Positions 1 through 11,305 of a DNA stretch of 64,000 nt are shown here, one piece after another. The first letter of the stretch is position 1. Each line of letters opens with the position of its first letter. The notes under the pieces were generated by a model that was not told where the DNA came from, ran no database searches, and saw only the letters and a list, made by a program, of their open reading frames with translations. The stretch comes from Phaffia rhodozyma (Eukaryota; Basidiomycota; Tremellomycetes; Cystofilobasidiales; Mrakiaceae), in NCBI GenBank assembly GCA_014706385.1, contig JACGZH010000002.1, forward strand, positions 2,356,001 to 2,420,000, in the 5' to 3' direction. The position numbers and the translations under genes are program-made.

Positions 1-3000
1 GTCATAATCATTCTACAAGACCAACGAAGTTAAATTGGGTCATCAGGGCGTTTCGTCAAGGAGGAAGAACAGAACAAGAAGACGGAGTGGGCAAAACAAA
101 AGGACAACGCACCTCCTCATTATTTTGGCCAAACGTTTTCAAGATAAATCCAATGGTCGTCTTGCTCTGAGTTTCGAATGCGCCTGGCGCTGAGCGGGCA
201 AGTTCTGAGAGCGCGGCCAGATGAGCGTATAGGTGTTGGTCGTCATCTGTATCGAGATTTTTTGCCAAAGTCTACGTATCACAAGGTGCACGGCCAGAGA
301 ACTAGTCAGCCGGCCTAGTTCCAAAAGACGAACTTAGTCGAAGAAGTGCTTGCTTACCTCCGCCAGTTCAGGAGTAAGGCTGTCTGCTCTTTTAGAGAAG
401 GCAATAAGTCGAGCGGCAAACTTTGCTTGTCGAGCGGATCCTTCCTTGGCAAAGAACATAGCTCGATCCAGTAATTTTCTATTTGAAGGTTAAGCGTTAT
501 CACAAAATTGCAGTATTGATTGATTAGTGTTGTACAGCATACTATCACAGCTGTCTTTGCGGTTTGGAAAGTAGAAGAATCACTTACTTGTCGCCTACTG
601 AAGTTGTTGGGTCAACTCTACCCAAATTTCCCAGAGCCTGTAATGGAATCTCTGCCACACTCTCCACTTCGGGTGACTCCTCTAACACAGCTTTCCCAAG
701 CTCGTTGCCGTGCGCCTTGAACATAATTGGGCACACCTTTGAAATCGTCTCGAGCACAAACCGAGCTCCTTCACTCCGGGCTTGGGCGATTGAAGTTCGA
801 ATTTCAAGTGACTGGAACTGGGAATGCGTGGACTGTAGTTGAGATGTCTGCGATGCGCTAGCAACAGAGACTGTACTGAGTGCAGGAGTAGCAGGAGGTT
901 GAGGTATCTGTTTCTGAAGTCGTTTAAGGAGAGTAGGAATGGACGATCGATTGACGTATGAAAAGGATGATCGGCGAATGACGATACTAAATGTGGAACG
1001 AATCGTTTCTGGCACTCGACGAGAAAACTCCGTCTGAAAGAGGACGCGAAGGAAGAGAGTCAAATTAAGTCGGATTCAACTTTATCGTAGGTTCCTCAAC
1101 AGGCAACGCTTACCTGGATTTTGACCAGTGTTTTGAGGTCAGTTTGAGGATCCATGGCAGACCTCAGGAGGACATACAACCGGTTCTCATTCAACTCGGC
1201 AAACTCCCTCAGGTCGGAAGCAGCCTTACTGGCATCAGGGAACATGACTTGAAACTCAAACGAAGAGATTGCTTAACAAAGATGATGGAGGGGTGATCAG
1301 AAAGGAACAATGTTTCACCTACCAGACATGATTTTGATCTGATGAGTCAACTGTTTTTTAATTGCCTCTCCGTCTTGATCCATTATGCCACCCTGCAGGC
1401 CAGAGAGAAAATTGGTTAGCTTTCGATTGTACCTATGCTATAGAGAAAACTAGCTATGACCTAAAAAAGAGGAAAATGGAAGGAAGGAAACATACATTAT
1501 ACAATTCACAGCACTTGATAAACCTCGAGTAGTGACCCTTGATACTGTCAGCCCCAACAAAGAATCATTAGAAAAGGTCAGCGCTCAGTTCTGTTTACCA
1601 AGAAAAGCAAGAAGCAACCAACGGTGTAAATCCAGCCATGGCAAAGAATGCAGCTCTGCTCCTCTCGTCAAGCCCTTTGAAGACAAGCAACATCCTGTCG
1701 GTCCAGATGGTCTCCTCATCCCCTTTGACAGGCAAGGGAAGGATGTAGCGGATGAAGCTCTGCTCAATGATTTCCCTGGTAGGAGGAAGAACGATTAAGT
1801 CGAGACAGATGATGAGAGTTGCTTCTAACAATCTGAGAGAACAAGACAAAAGTATCGCTGCAGGTTAAGACGGCACAGACCTGATCGCTGCCGTGGCAGA
1901 GTGGCAGCAGAGGAGAAGCTCGTGAGGGATCCAACTAAACCGCTCCATCGCACTTGGCTCGTTGTCTTCACTGTGGGTTCAAATTGAGAAACAGTGTCAG
2001 TCATAACACTGAGGAAGCTCAGTACGAAAAGAGGAAGACGAACATTTCGGAAGAAGCTAGTGAGTACAGTTTAGACAAACTGTGGATAGCAGTAGCTTGA
2101 ACCGAGATCTGATCAAGATTGCAGTGCGAAAGAAACAAAAAATGAGAAGAATATCACTTGAATTTTGATGCGATGCAGGCTTCATGATTGGCGCAGGACG
2201 AACGGACCTTCTTGTCTTTGGTCCGCATACTAAGATCTTTGAGAGTATCAGGCTGGACGTGATGCAACACGGTTTCGAAATCCATCTTTCCGAAGATCCG
2301 GCAGGCCGATTCTCTGACCTTGTCGTCCTGGTCGTTCATCTTCAGCCTTAAGTGAGCTATGAGGAAAAAAAGAGGCACTCAATCGGTTATATGCACTTTG
2401 CACTTGATATTCAATGCAGAAAGGCTAGTGAGGATTATCGTACGTTCTAAGGCGCTCTTGACATCCACTCCACTTCCCGCTCCGCCTACAGTACCCATCA
2501 TGCCTCCTACTTTATCAACCCAAACCCTTCGGACTTTTCCGTCTGGATCTCTACTTCTCCCGACCCATGCCATCCAGACCTTCTCTGCTTTACCAACGAT
2601 CTCGGCGCCCTTGGCCGGATGGCCAAACAGATCGCCCAGAGTCTCCACCGCCGGCATTCTGTGTGTCAACTCTGAGTTTTCTAACTCAGACGCTAAAATT
2701 GGCAAAGTGGATAGTAAAGTGAGGGGTGTGTATCGACCAATTGACCGGAGAAGTGTGTGGGTGGAATCCAGCGTGGCGTGAGGGTTAGCGGATCTCTTTG
2801 ATCGAGGATTTTCGTCTGACGAGTCGACATCTGATAAGTCAAGAATGCTCGAGAGATCGGACGAATCATCCGAAGGCACGGGAGAGTTGCCTTTGGTGAC
2901 TTTCCGAACTTTGGACGATTTGCCTTTCTTTCGGTCGGATGCGCTGGTAGCGATCGGAAATGAGATCAGGACGTCCATAAAGTACTGGGCAATACCACGC

Positions 3001-4307
3001 TCGAGTTTTTGCATGTTGTAATCAAATTCGCACACCGAGACTGCCAATTGAACGGCCAGTGGATGGTGACCCTTTTTGAAAAGAAGTGTAAAGTATGTCT
3101 ACAGGTTAGGACAAAGACAAGTTGATCGAAAAAGAAGCACAGACGCAGCAAATGGAAAGATGTGAACAAACAGGAAGAGAAGGATCGAATTGATCGAGGA
3201 TGATCTGTCGGACTTCAGGATTCAGTGTTTGAGCCTCTTCGATTAATGTCGACAGGATGTCTGCCAAATGATCTGTCAAAGTTATTGGTAGATCATATCT
3301 AGAAAATATCACAAACAGTAGACCCAGAGCTAAATATTTAGTCAAACAGGGGACTCTCTTGGCCGAAATATTTACAACCGAGAAAGGACAATTCACCTGA
3401 CGAGATCAAAAAACTCTTTGAACATCTGGACGATCATACTTCCATTAACCCCTCCAGCAGAATCTCCTTCGGCTTCTTCGACGTCCAGCATAAGAACCAC
3501 ACTCTTCCACGACGCCATACTGTCAACAAGGTAATAGTATTGTTTGTAGAATTCATTCTTGGTTGGATGAGACAAGCCGGATCCTGTTCGGGAGGTGACT
3601 GATTTAGAGGGTCTCAGTTGGGTTGTTATGATTTTTAGAAAGAACGCAAAGATATCCTGTCAAAAAAGGAAGGTCTTTAGCATAACTGAGACGAGTAGAC
3701 AAGTTGACAAAGAGCATACTTCGATTCCTCTCCCATCATAAGGCGCGTTAGGCGCGTATAGCTTCAAGATGTCTGCCAGACAACAGGCCGCATATGCTTT
3801 TACCCCTGGACTAAACAGAATAGTAGAAGAGGAACATGAAGCATCATCGTAAGCTTGGTTGAGGTTTAATCGTAGACACCTTCCGACTGTTGCCTGAACA
3901 ATCCCTTGACGCGTTCGTTTTGAGACTCTCCTCGCCTCTCCAAAGAATGTACGTCTCTCAAAGCTGAGACGTACAGACAGCTAGTTCTGTATCGTTCATT
4001 TGCTTATGACTTACTCTTTGTGAAACAAGATCGTTCGATCAACTAGCTCATCCTTATATTTGAAGACCTTCGAACGCGGGTTCTCGATCTCTAAGTTGTT
4101 GTCCTCCACATTGGCCTCCTTCAACTCCTCATGGAACGCTTTGAGTTTCTTCAGGAGCGCGTCTGACGACTGTCCTTTGACTAACAAAGGGTCGAATCTG
4201 GTTTTCTGTCTACTGGATGAGACTCTCGGTGCCATCGGAAAGGTTGTTCGGTCAATGGAGGGATGGTGATGGAAAGAACCAGAGATCGTTGTCTGACGGC
4301 TTTCCAT
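1..4307 (-). CDS. PDS5: Sister chromatid cohesion protein Pds5 (3' end cut by the window edge)
   Basis: HEAT-repeat regulator of cohesin that maintains sister-chromatid cohesion in the nucleus. The N-terminal exon (4011-4307) has the family pattern: a lysine-rich start, LLKKLKAFHEEL, then a segment ending in a helix before HKE. The next exon (about 3725-3815) encodes the hallmark KAYAACCLADILKLYAPNAP. Later exons (2379-3047, 584-1063) carry HEAT-like helices, including LASELENSELTHRMPAVETL and VLETISKVCPIMFKAHGNEL. The gene is split by many introns of 50-110 bases and runs off the left edge. Two in-frame ATGs exist, 4307 and 4235 (MAPRVSSS), and either could be the start. It is divergent from the snurportin gene with only about 140 bases between. 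An ACGCGT box lies seven bases upstream of the first ATG. Family assignment is strong; exact exon ends were not all resolved. Confidence 0.88.
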
Positions 4308-4449
4308 TTCCGGACGCGTCGCGTGATTTTTGAATCTGATTTGAATACTCGACTAAATATCTCAGAAACTAATCGTTATCTGATAAGAAACGTTACTTAA
4401 AGAATTCTCAAACCCTTGACTGTAGTTCTCATTCATTTGTTCATCCATC
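4308..4449. promoter_or_regulatory. Short divergent promoter between PDS5 and snurportin, with an MCB-like box
   Basis: These 142 bases separate two divergent start codons and must hold both core promoters. An ACGCGT (4314-4319) followed directly by CGCGTG gives a composite like the MluI cell-cycle box bound by MBF in yeasts. It lies almost at the PDS5 ATG, so it may sit in the 5' leader. The rest is AT-rich. Confidence 0.45.
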
Positions 4450-6410
4450 ATGATCGGATCACCTACGACAGACAAAGCGGCTCGGTTCGCTCATAGATCA
4501 TCAGAATATTTGGCCAATCCATTAATGAGTTCTCCAGATCAAGCTCGTCGGTCCAAAAGGGAAGATATAGTAAATCAACAGCGAAAGGTAAGGTTACCGG
4601 ACCACTGCTACTCAATAGATTTCACCGCACTCTAATCAACATCCTGTTGGTGGTTTCCGCTCATATTCTATGTCCACTGTGCTTGCCTCCATAGAAACGG
4701 AATATTCTTACTGTAGCACAACGATTGAAAAACATCACTGCTTACTCCCATTTAGCATCCACCTCACCCTCTCGCTCCTCATCACCCTCTGCATCTTCCG
4801 AGGGGGAAGATGGACACCTCGGTGTCGCGTCACGTTCTGCCAGAATATTTACGAATGAAGTGGACAACCTCACAGGTGGGATCAATGATTTGACTGTTGA
4901 TCCCTCTGATACAAGTCTGAGCGTCGGCTCAAAGAAGAAAAGGCCAAAGGGGAGAAGAAAGGGCAAGCAGCGAGATCTTTCGCTTTCCAATGTGTTCGTT
5001 CTAGGCCCATCCCTCCTCTTGATTGTTTGCGAACTCGTCATAGCGACTTATTCTGGATGTCAATTTCGGTCATTCTCGTAGGTTGACATACGCCTACCTC
5101 TATCCTTTACCTGCGCTAAAGAACCACCCGGACTTTGTTGCTGATGGACTTCCGGCCACTTCGGAACTGACGACCGACTGGCTCGCACTATCACCAATTC
5201 CAAGAGGAAAAAGATGTCTTTGTGTTTCTGGTCCACATGGTCCGTGTTTCGTCAGACGCTTCCAAACACACCAACACCTTTTTTTTGACATAGACCTGTC
5301 TTCTTATCATTCAATCTTCTTGCCGTTCGGCACTTGCAGGGGCTCCGACAAGTTTACATACTAGGATCAGTGCAAGGGTACTTCTCAGGTGGGCCTCACC
5401 TTTACCAGCAGAGACAATTCTCGACTGCGTGCTCGATGATGGGTGGAAATTCAATGGCCTTATCCGTATGTGCTCTATTTTTTTCTTCTCTCCTCTTTTA
5501 TATCCGTTGTTCTCCAAGAAGATTGAGGTCTGACTGAATGAGTAATGGGTGATGGAACTCAAGATGTGATCGATTGTTTGAAATGGAGAGGAGTTGACAT
5601 AGCTTCCAACGAAGCTACCTTTCGGTTCGTCCTTCTTCTTTTTACCTCTTTTGTACACACCCCCAGCACCTCAAACCTAGTTTGCGAACAAACACTCTGA
5701 CAAACATGAACATACACACGTATGTTTAAATAGAGTTCTTTTTCTCCAATCAAGACTTTCAGAACTCTCAGCATCATCCCAACTCGCTCAACCACCGTTC
5801 AAACACCCACAACGGTTGATTCCTATCCCTGTCCATGGACCCATGATGAACATTTCCGCTTGGATAGATCTAGGGAAGGGTCTTATCGACCAATCTTCTT
5901 CCTCTTCACTCCCTTCTCTTCCTTCTCCGCCTAACTTGTCCATGGTCCAGAGCGATCAGTTGGGTGTACCTTCGACATCGAATTTATCCGATGCGGAACG
6001 GAGACAGAGCAAGGATGAAGGAATCCTCCTTATCCGATCTGGAACACCTTACATATTTGGTGATGAAACTAACCCCGACTCTCATCACACCCCTCTTCCT
6101 GATGTCAACTCTCATCCTAGTGTTAAATATGGGGATGAGGCTGGGGCTGGTGATATCGATGCGGAAAACGACATGACCCCAGGCGACCCAAACGACCCGA
6201 GGGGTGAGGTAGGATGGGTCGGAAGAGAGAATGTCCTTGATTTCATAAGGTCTGTCTTGCGCTCTACCTCTGTCCAGTCTGTTTCTGACTCTTTTTGCCA
6301 TTCGTTGCTTGCTTGCTTGCTTGCTCGCTTGCTCGCTTGCTGATGACCTTCTGGATCTAATCAGAGTCCTCGAAACTCGGTTAAACCATAGACGCTCTAA
6401 CCATCTTTGA
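4450..6410 (+). CDS. SNUPN: Snurportin-1-like nuclear import adaptor
   Basis: Snurportin binds the trimethylguanosine cap of spliceosomal snRNAs and carries snRNPs into the nucleus via importin beta. The first exon begins MIGSPTTDKAARFAHRSSEY and has an Arg/Lys-rich stretch (QARRSKREDIVNQQRK) where an importin-beta-binding segment is expected. A very basic patch (KKKRPKGRRKGKQR, near 4935-4975) follows. Cap-binding-domain motifs are clear: WLALSPIPRGKRCLCVS (5192-5240), TILDCVLDDGWKFNG (5420-5455) and DVIDCLKWRGVDIASNEATF (5565-5625), in the order seen in human snurportin. The last intron (about 6249-6364) contains a CTTG/CTCG microrepeat, and the final exon ends RVLETRLNHRRSNHL at a TGA at 6408. 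Trimethylguanosine-cap import is known in animals; the presence of the gene here argues for the same route. Confidence 0.82.
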
Positions 6411-7203
6411 CCTCAGTCCTTGATCCTAGATCTTGTTCAAAGTGTTGGATCGGGCTGAGGGGGAAAGATCGAGGAAGAAGGAAGAGAATGAGATGAGATG
6501 AAATGAGATGGAATGAAATGAATGATGTATAGATCCTCAGGTACCTATACATCCACAAGAAACCGAACGTGACCTGGCAGTTCGGAGCAGAAGGAAGAAG
6601 GTAGACAAGACATGGTAAATGCAAAAGAAGAACTAAAAGAAGGAAAGTTTATCGGGGAAGAGATGAGGGGAACAGGAACCTTTTGATGAACGAGCTTTTT
6701 CCACCATGGATTTGAAGTAGCAGGAGGAAGGGGGAAAAGAAGAAAGAATGATAGGAAAAGGATGAGTGTGTATATCTGGAGAGACCTACTGACAATGAAA
6801 TAAGAGAAAAAGAAAGGAAAAGAACAAGAAGGCTAGGAAGATGAAGAAGAAGAGTTGCCAGGTAGAAAGGGGTATCTAGGTGTAATGTCAATTTGGAATC
6901 AAGAGAATAGAGGAAAGAAAGAGAGGGAGGGAGAGATGACAGATGCCTGAACACATGGATGGATAAGATGTTGAACGAAACAAGTCTTTCTTCTTTACCT
7001 TTCTCTCCTTTCGGACAAGATAGCATGGAAAGGGAGCAAAAAAGACAAAAGAAAGAAGAAGAAAAGGATAAGAAAAAATCGCCTGCTGGTGGATAAGGAG
7101 AGAGATCCCCAGATGTAAAAGATACAGTCGAGAAAGAAGACCTATTGACAATACAGGTGAATGTATAGGCAAAGCGAGAGAAAAGGAGGAGAGAACCTTA
7201 TTC
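6411..7203. other. Convergent intergenic region, snurportin to KNR4
   Basis: About 790 bases between two gene 3' ends. The plus strand is strongly purine-rich (AAG/GAA), which gives long but compositionally biased open frames on the minus strand. A GAGATGAGATGAAATG-type near-repeat runs about 6488-6530. I see no supported gene here. Confidence 0.6.
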
Positions 7204-9892
7204 CTAGACTGCAGTCTGCAGGCTGACGTCCATCATACCATCACCACCTTCATTCTCATCCAACCGATCAGACGTAGTCGGTCGATCGAACTTAGCAGAC
7301 TGGAGGACGGTCGATATCCCTAACGGAGATTTCAACCTCGCCGGCGGTTCGATCAACGGTATATGCACCTGAGACGGAGGCGGTGAAAGTGACTGAGGAG
7401 GCGTCGGTGGCAGAGACATTGGTAGGGGTAATTCTTGTGGAAGGACACCACCAATCCGGCCATCTGATGATCGCCTAGAGAAGAACGAACTAAGTGACGG
7501 CCGAGGCGATGGCTGATCGTCATCACCACCACTGGCGCCCCCGTCGGCAGACTTTTTTCCGAATCGAGAGCCGAGGCCCTCCTCGAGATCGACATCGACC
7601 ATTGCTGATCGCCTAGCCAAAGTTGGACCCGGCTTGGACGATTCTGACTGAACAAGAGGATCTTCGACGGTGTGCGACCCATCATCCAGTCCGGGGCCTG
7701 CATCGACATTGAGCCCGCCCATGATCCATCCTCCTCGAAGATTTTTGTCCTCTGCGACAGCAACGGCCTCTACGGCAATAACATCTGACCGGGTCGGGAG
7801 GTCAACTGGTTTCGGAGGGAGTGATGCCGTATGGGTGTGTGAATGCCGAGGTTTGGTTGACGATGGCGATGGCGATGGCGATGGCGATGGCGATGGCGAT
7901 GGCGATGGCGATGACGATGACGACGATGATGACTTGGTATTAGTAACGATTGGAGAGAGCAATGTTGGGTTCTTCAACTCGCCAATCAGCCTGCCGCTTG
8001 ATGATGGTGATGAAGAAGATGCAGGCGAGACGAGCAACCGAGGGCCCCCATTCGACAGTGAAGAGGACGAGGGTGGACTTTCGGATTCAGATATTAGCAA
8101 CGATGGTTGAGGCTGAGACTGAGTTGATGAAGGATCAGATGACTCTGGCACATTGGTTTCTTGTGAGTTCGGTTTAGCTTCCAGCCCAAATTCATCTCGG
8201 TCCTGAGCCTTGTCGACCAAAAGGCCAATCCGGTCCCACTCTCGAGCACTCTTATCAAACAAAGCCTCCAACACTGGCCAACCTCGATAGTGACCGGAGA
8301 GACGCAAACCGTTGGCTTCGTCCCCGTACACGTTGCCTCCAGAGTACGATGCGTAGCCAATTTCATCCTCAGAATCCTGTAGAGGGTTTTTACGAGAAGG
8401 AAAGGAACAAGAGGCAGAAGTGATAAGAAAGAAGAAAGAGGAGGAAGAGGAAGGTACGAGAAGCCGGTCAGAGCCTCTTTCAAGGCATAAAACAACCAAG
8501 AGAGAAGATAGACATACGCTGCTCTCGTTTCCGTCTCTCTCGAGTTCCCAACCTTCAGCTGATTCTAGGTCGTCTGCAAAACTGGCGAGCCAGCGGCCCC
8601 AGCCTCCTTCGCCTTCACCCTTCCAGAGAACACACTTCGTGTCAAAATCTCTTCCAAACAAGATGACCTGTCCCCACTCGCCTGCTGGTCCAGGATCGAG
8701 GTCGACGCCGATATAATTTCCTGCTCGGTCAGAAATGAGTGGGAGCCAACCTCTATTGGCGTAGGCTCGCTTACACCATCGGGGAGGGAATGATCGCATG
8801 CGTTCTTGTAACATCGTGTTTGCCCCAGTCTGTGGATCCGTCTCGACCCTTCGCCAGTACTGCCACTCTGTTAGAACTTCTTCGAGCGGCATGAATGGGA
8901 GGCCGAAAAACAAGCCGTCGGTACAGCCACCATCGGTATCTTGACCATCTGTACACAGGTAGGACTCTCTGACAGATGAAGGGAGCGGCATGTTTAATCT
9001 GAGCTCGAGATCGTTCAGACCGAGCCCGGTAGCAGGCAGATTGAGCGAGTCGGCCAGGTCGGGATACGTGGTATCGAGGAATAGTCTAATACGTTGCCAG
9101 GTTTGACCAAGGGGTGGATAGACAGCGTGTGGGTGAGGGGCAGAGGGCTGCCATAGTCCAGATCTTGGCGCTCGGGGATCATTCACGAATGAGCCAGAGA
9201 TAGAAGCCCGACTAGGGTCATAAGCATCGGCTGCTGGGTTTACCACGTGGCCATAGGCGGCTCCTCCATCAGCACTGATTGCTCGGGGTGGATAAGAGAA
9301 AGAGGTCTGTAATCGACTGGAACCAGGCGAGTCTGGTCGTTGTATACCCTTTTTAAGGATGGATGCAACGGATGAATACAATGAAATTAGTCTTTCGAAC
9401 GGTAAAAAAGAAGAAAGGCCAAAAAAAAAAAAAAAGACAAGAACAATGACGAAAGAGGGACAAGAAGAGAAGGCTGAAAGAACAGGGTCTCACCGAGAGG
9501 AAAGCGTTCGAGGGAAGGGCCGGACTATCAGGTCGACTTCCGTGGAAGGAATCACCGACGCCGAGAGCAACCTGAGAGGAAAGGTCTGACGCGTACGGTC
9601 TGTTCCGTACAGACGCTGTAGGTATACGCACGAGAGGGCGAGTAAGACAATAACAGCGATGTGAGCAAGAGCGTGAAGGCAAATCAAGAAAGAAACATAT
9701 TTTTTTAAAAATAAGAGGAAAGAAAAGAAGAAATAGATAATAGAAAACATAAGACGAACGAGAAAACAAGTCTGGATTATTGTTAGCTGCTCTTCCTCTT
9801 GACGAGGCTTTTGAATGACTGTGAGTCTCGAACGAGGTCTGCTTGGAATTCGCAACCCCAAACAGGTTTGCAATGTTTGAAAAGAAGGGCAT
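7204..9892 (-). CDS. KNR4: Knr4/Smi1-family cell wall integrity regulator
   Basis: Knr4/Smi1 coordinates cell-wall synthesis and the Slt2 MAP-kinase and calcineurin pathways in yeast. The SMI1/KNR4 domain lies in the exon 8518 to about 9380: WQRIRLFLDTTYPDLADSLN, then LNDLELRLNMPLPSSVRESY, DGLFFGLPFMPLEEVLTEWQ, and WLPLISDRAGNYIGVDLDPG plus GQVILFGRDFDTKCVLW. All match landmarks of the yeast protein. The C-terminal half is low complexity: Ser-rich, with a run of Ser-Pro dipeptides (about 7863-7910) encoded by a GATGGC-type repeat. The start ATG at 9892 (MPFFSNIANLFGVANSKQ) and a middle exon near 9495-9584 are likely, but the 5' splice sites could not all be fixed. Intron 8377-8517 is a multiple of three without stop codons. 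Confidence 0.85.
7863..7912. repeat. GATGGC hexanucleotide repeat inside KNR4
   Basis: About eight near-perfect copies of a six-base unit (cgatgg on the plus strand). On the coding strand they give alternating Ser-Pro residues. Such repeats usually vary in copy number between strains. Confidence 0.85.
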
Positions 9893-11305
9893 AGCGGAGG
9901 GAGAGCTGATCTGATGGATATCCCTTTAGCAAGGGAAACAGAGAGATCAACAAAGAGGATAGATCGAGATTGACAGCGGATGGAATGTCGGCGTGCAGGT
10001 GATCAAGACAAAAGAGCGAGAACTAAGAGACAAACAAAAGACCAGGCAAGGGTTGGAAGTGTGTGTGCGTGTGTAAAGAGGACAAGAGAAGAGAGATGGG
10101 CTGTGTGCGTGTGCGTGTATGTGTGTTAACAGAGAGAAAAGGTCCGTCAAAGATGCAAGAGGGAGAAGGGAAAAACAGAAGAAGAGACAGCCCAAAAGAG
10201 ATTGGGTTCTGGGATGTAGGTGTGCGTGTGTGCTTTGTGCGTCTGTTAACTTCTTTCAATTCCAGGTTTCGGTGAGGATGGAGTTGATGTACCGGGTGTG
10301 AGTTTGAGAGTTGGTTGAAGAGAGTGGGACCTCGACAGAGAGGGAAAGGAAACAAAGTGACCTTGGGGTGAAACAGTCAGTGAGATAACCCTAACCGAGG
10401 TACGAGTAATACAAAAATCTATGGTGTTTTTCCTAGAACAATAGAGAAATTTTGTATTTAGAAAATTACTAGGACTTTCGTCTAATAGGTTCTCTATCAC
10501 TTTTCACAAAAACAATGCAGACACCAATAGACGCCGCTGTTATAAGACTAGCACAAGTAATCTAACAGGGTCCGGCCGCAGCGCGTATTTGATTTGCACG
10601 TGGTCGTGGGGCTGTGGATCAGTCTTCATCATAAAGTAATAAGCAGCAAGCGTGTCGGAAGAGTTACGTAAGCATGTGATCAAGAGCGTAACCCCTTCAA
10701 TTATTTCCTTCGATCCACTCTCTTGGCATTTGACATCTCTCATAGAACCTTGCTGAAAGGATGACTGGTAAATTCTCCGACTCTTTCGACCGATCTTTGT
10801 CTGTCTGTGTCTGTCTTCGCAACCGAACCGGAAGCGTAACAACGCAGTATTCCTCCCTTTGCTGTTCCTGATCAATTGCCTTTTTGAGAGTTATGTTTCG
10901 GAAGTTTATACACTGCTTGTGCAACAGGTGGCATATTATCTGTCTATCAGGGATAAAACGCCGTGATGGTAATGATGTCGCGTCGGTCGGTCGGGCCATA
11001 GCGCATCATCCATCCTGCCCGGACTCGCCGGCTCGGCTCGTCGCTTCAGAAGCGCGGAAAGAGTTATCTACTCATCGTGACAAAGCCGGTTGTTCAACCA
11101 CCTATTAAATTCGTTCATTCTCGCCTTCATACCTTGCTATCTGCACTCCCTTCTTTCCTCTTCCTTCTCTCCCTCTACTCAAGAATCGGCCAAGTCATTG
11201 ACTCTCCTTGGGATGAAAAAAAGGCAATAAAATATAGACAATCCGCGTTGCATTCATCTTCTCTACATTGACATTCACACCCACATACCGATCACCCAGT
11301 GAACC
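9893..11305. other. Long divergent intergenic region, KNR4 to ABC transporter
   Basis: 1.4 kb upstream of both flanking genes. It holds GT-rich stretches (about 10060-10130 and 10220-10245) and a TTAGGGTTA-type motif (10383-10395). It also has a CACGTG E-box (about 10598) and a GTCGG microrepeat near 10980. Overlapping open frames at 10540-10999 have no recognisable domain and look random. Confidence 0.6.

Noticed and set aside
7670..8110. Plus-strand frame with a Gly-Asp repeat opposite KNR4
   Set aside because: It is the antisense of the Ser-Pro hexamer repeat in a well supported gene.
10540..10999. Two overlapping minus-strand frames in the KNR4/ABC spacer
   Set aside because: No domain, no conserved block, and both overlap in different frames; best seen as chance.
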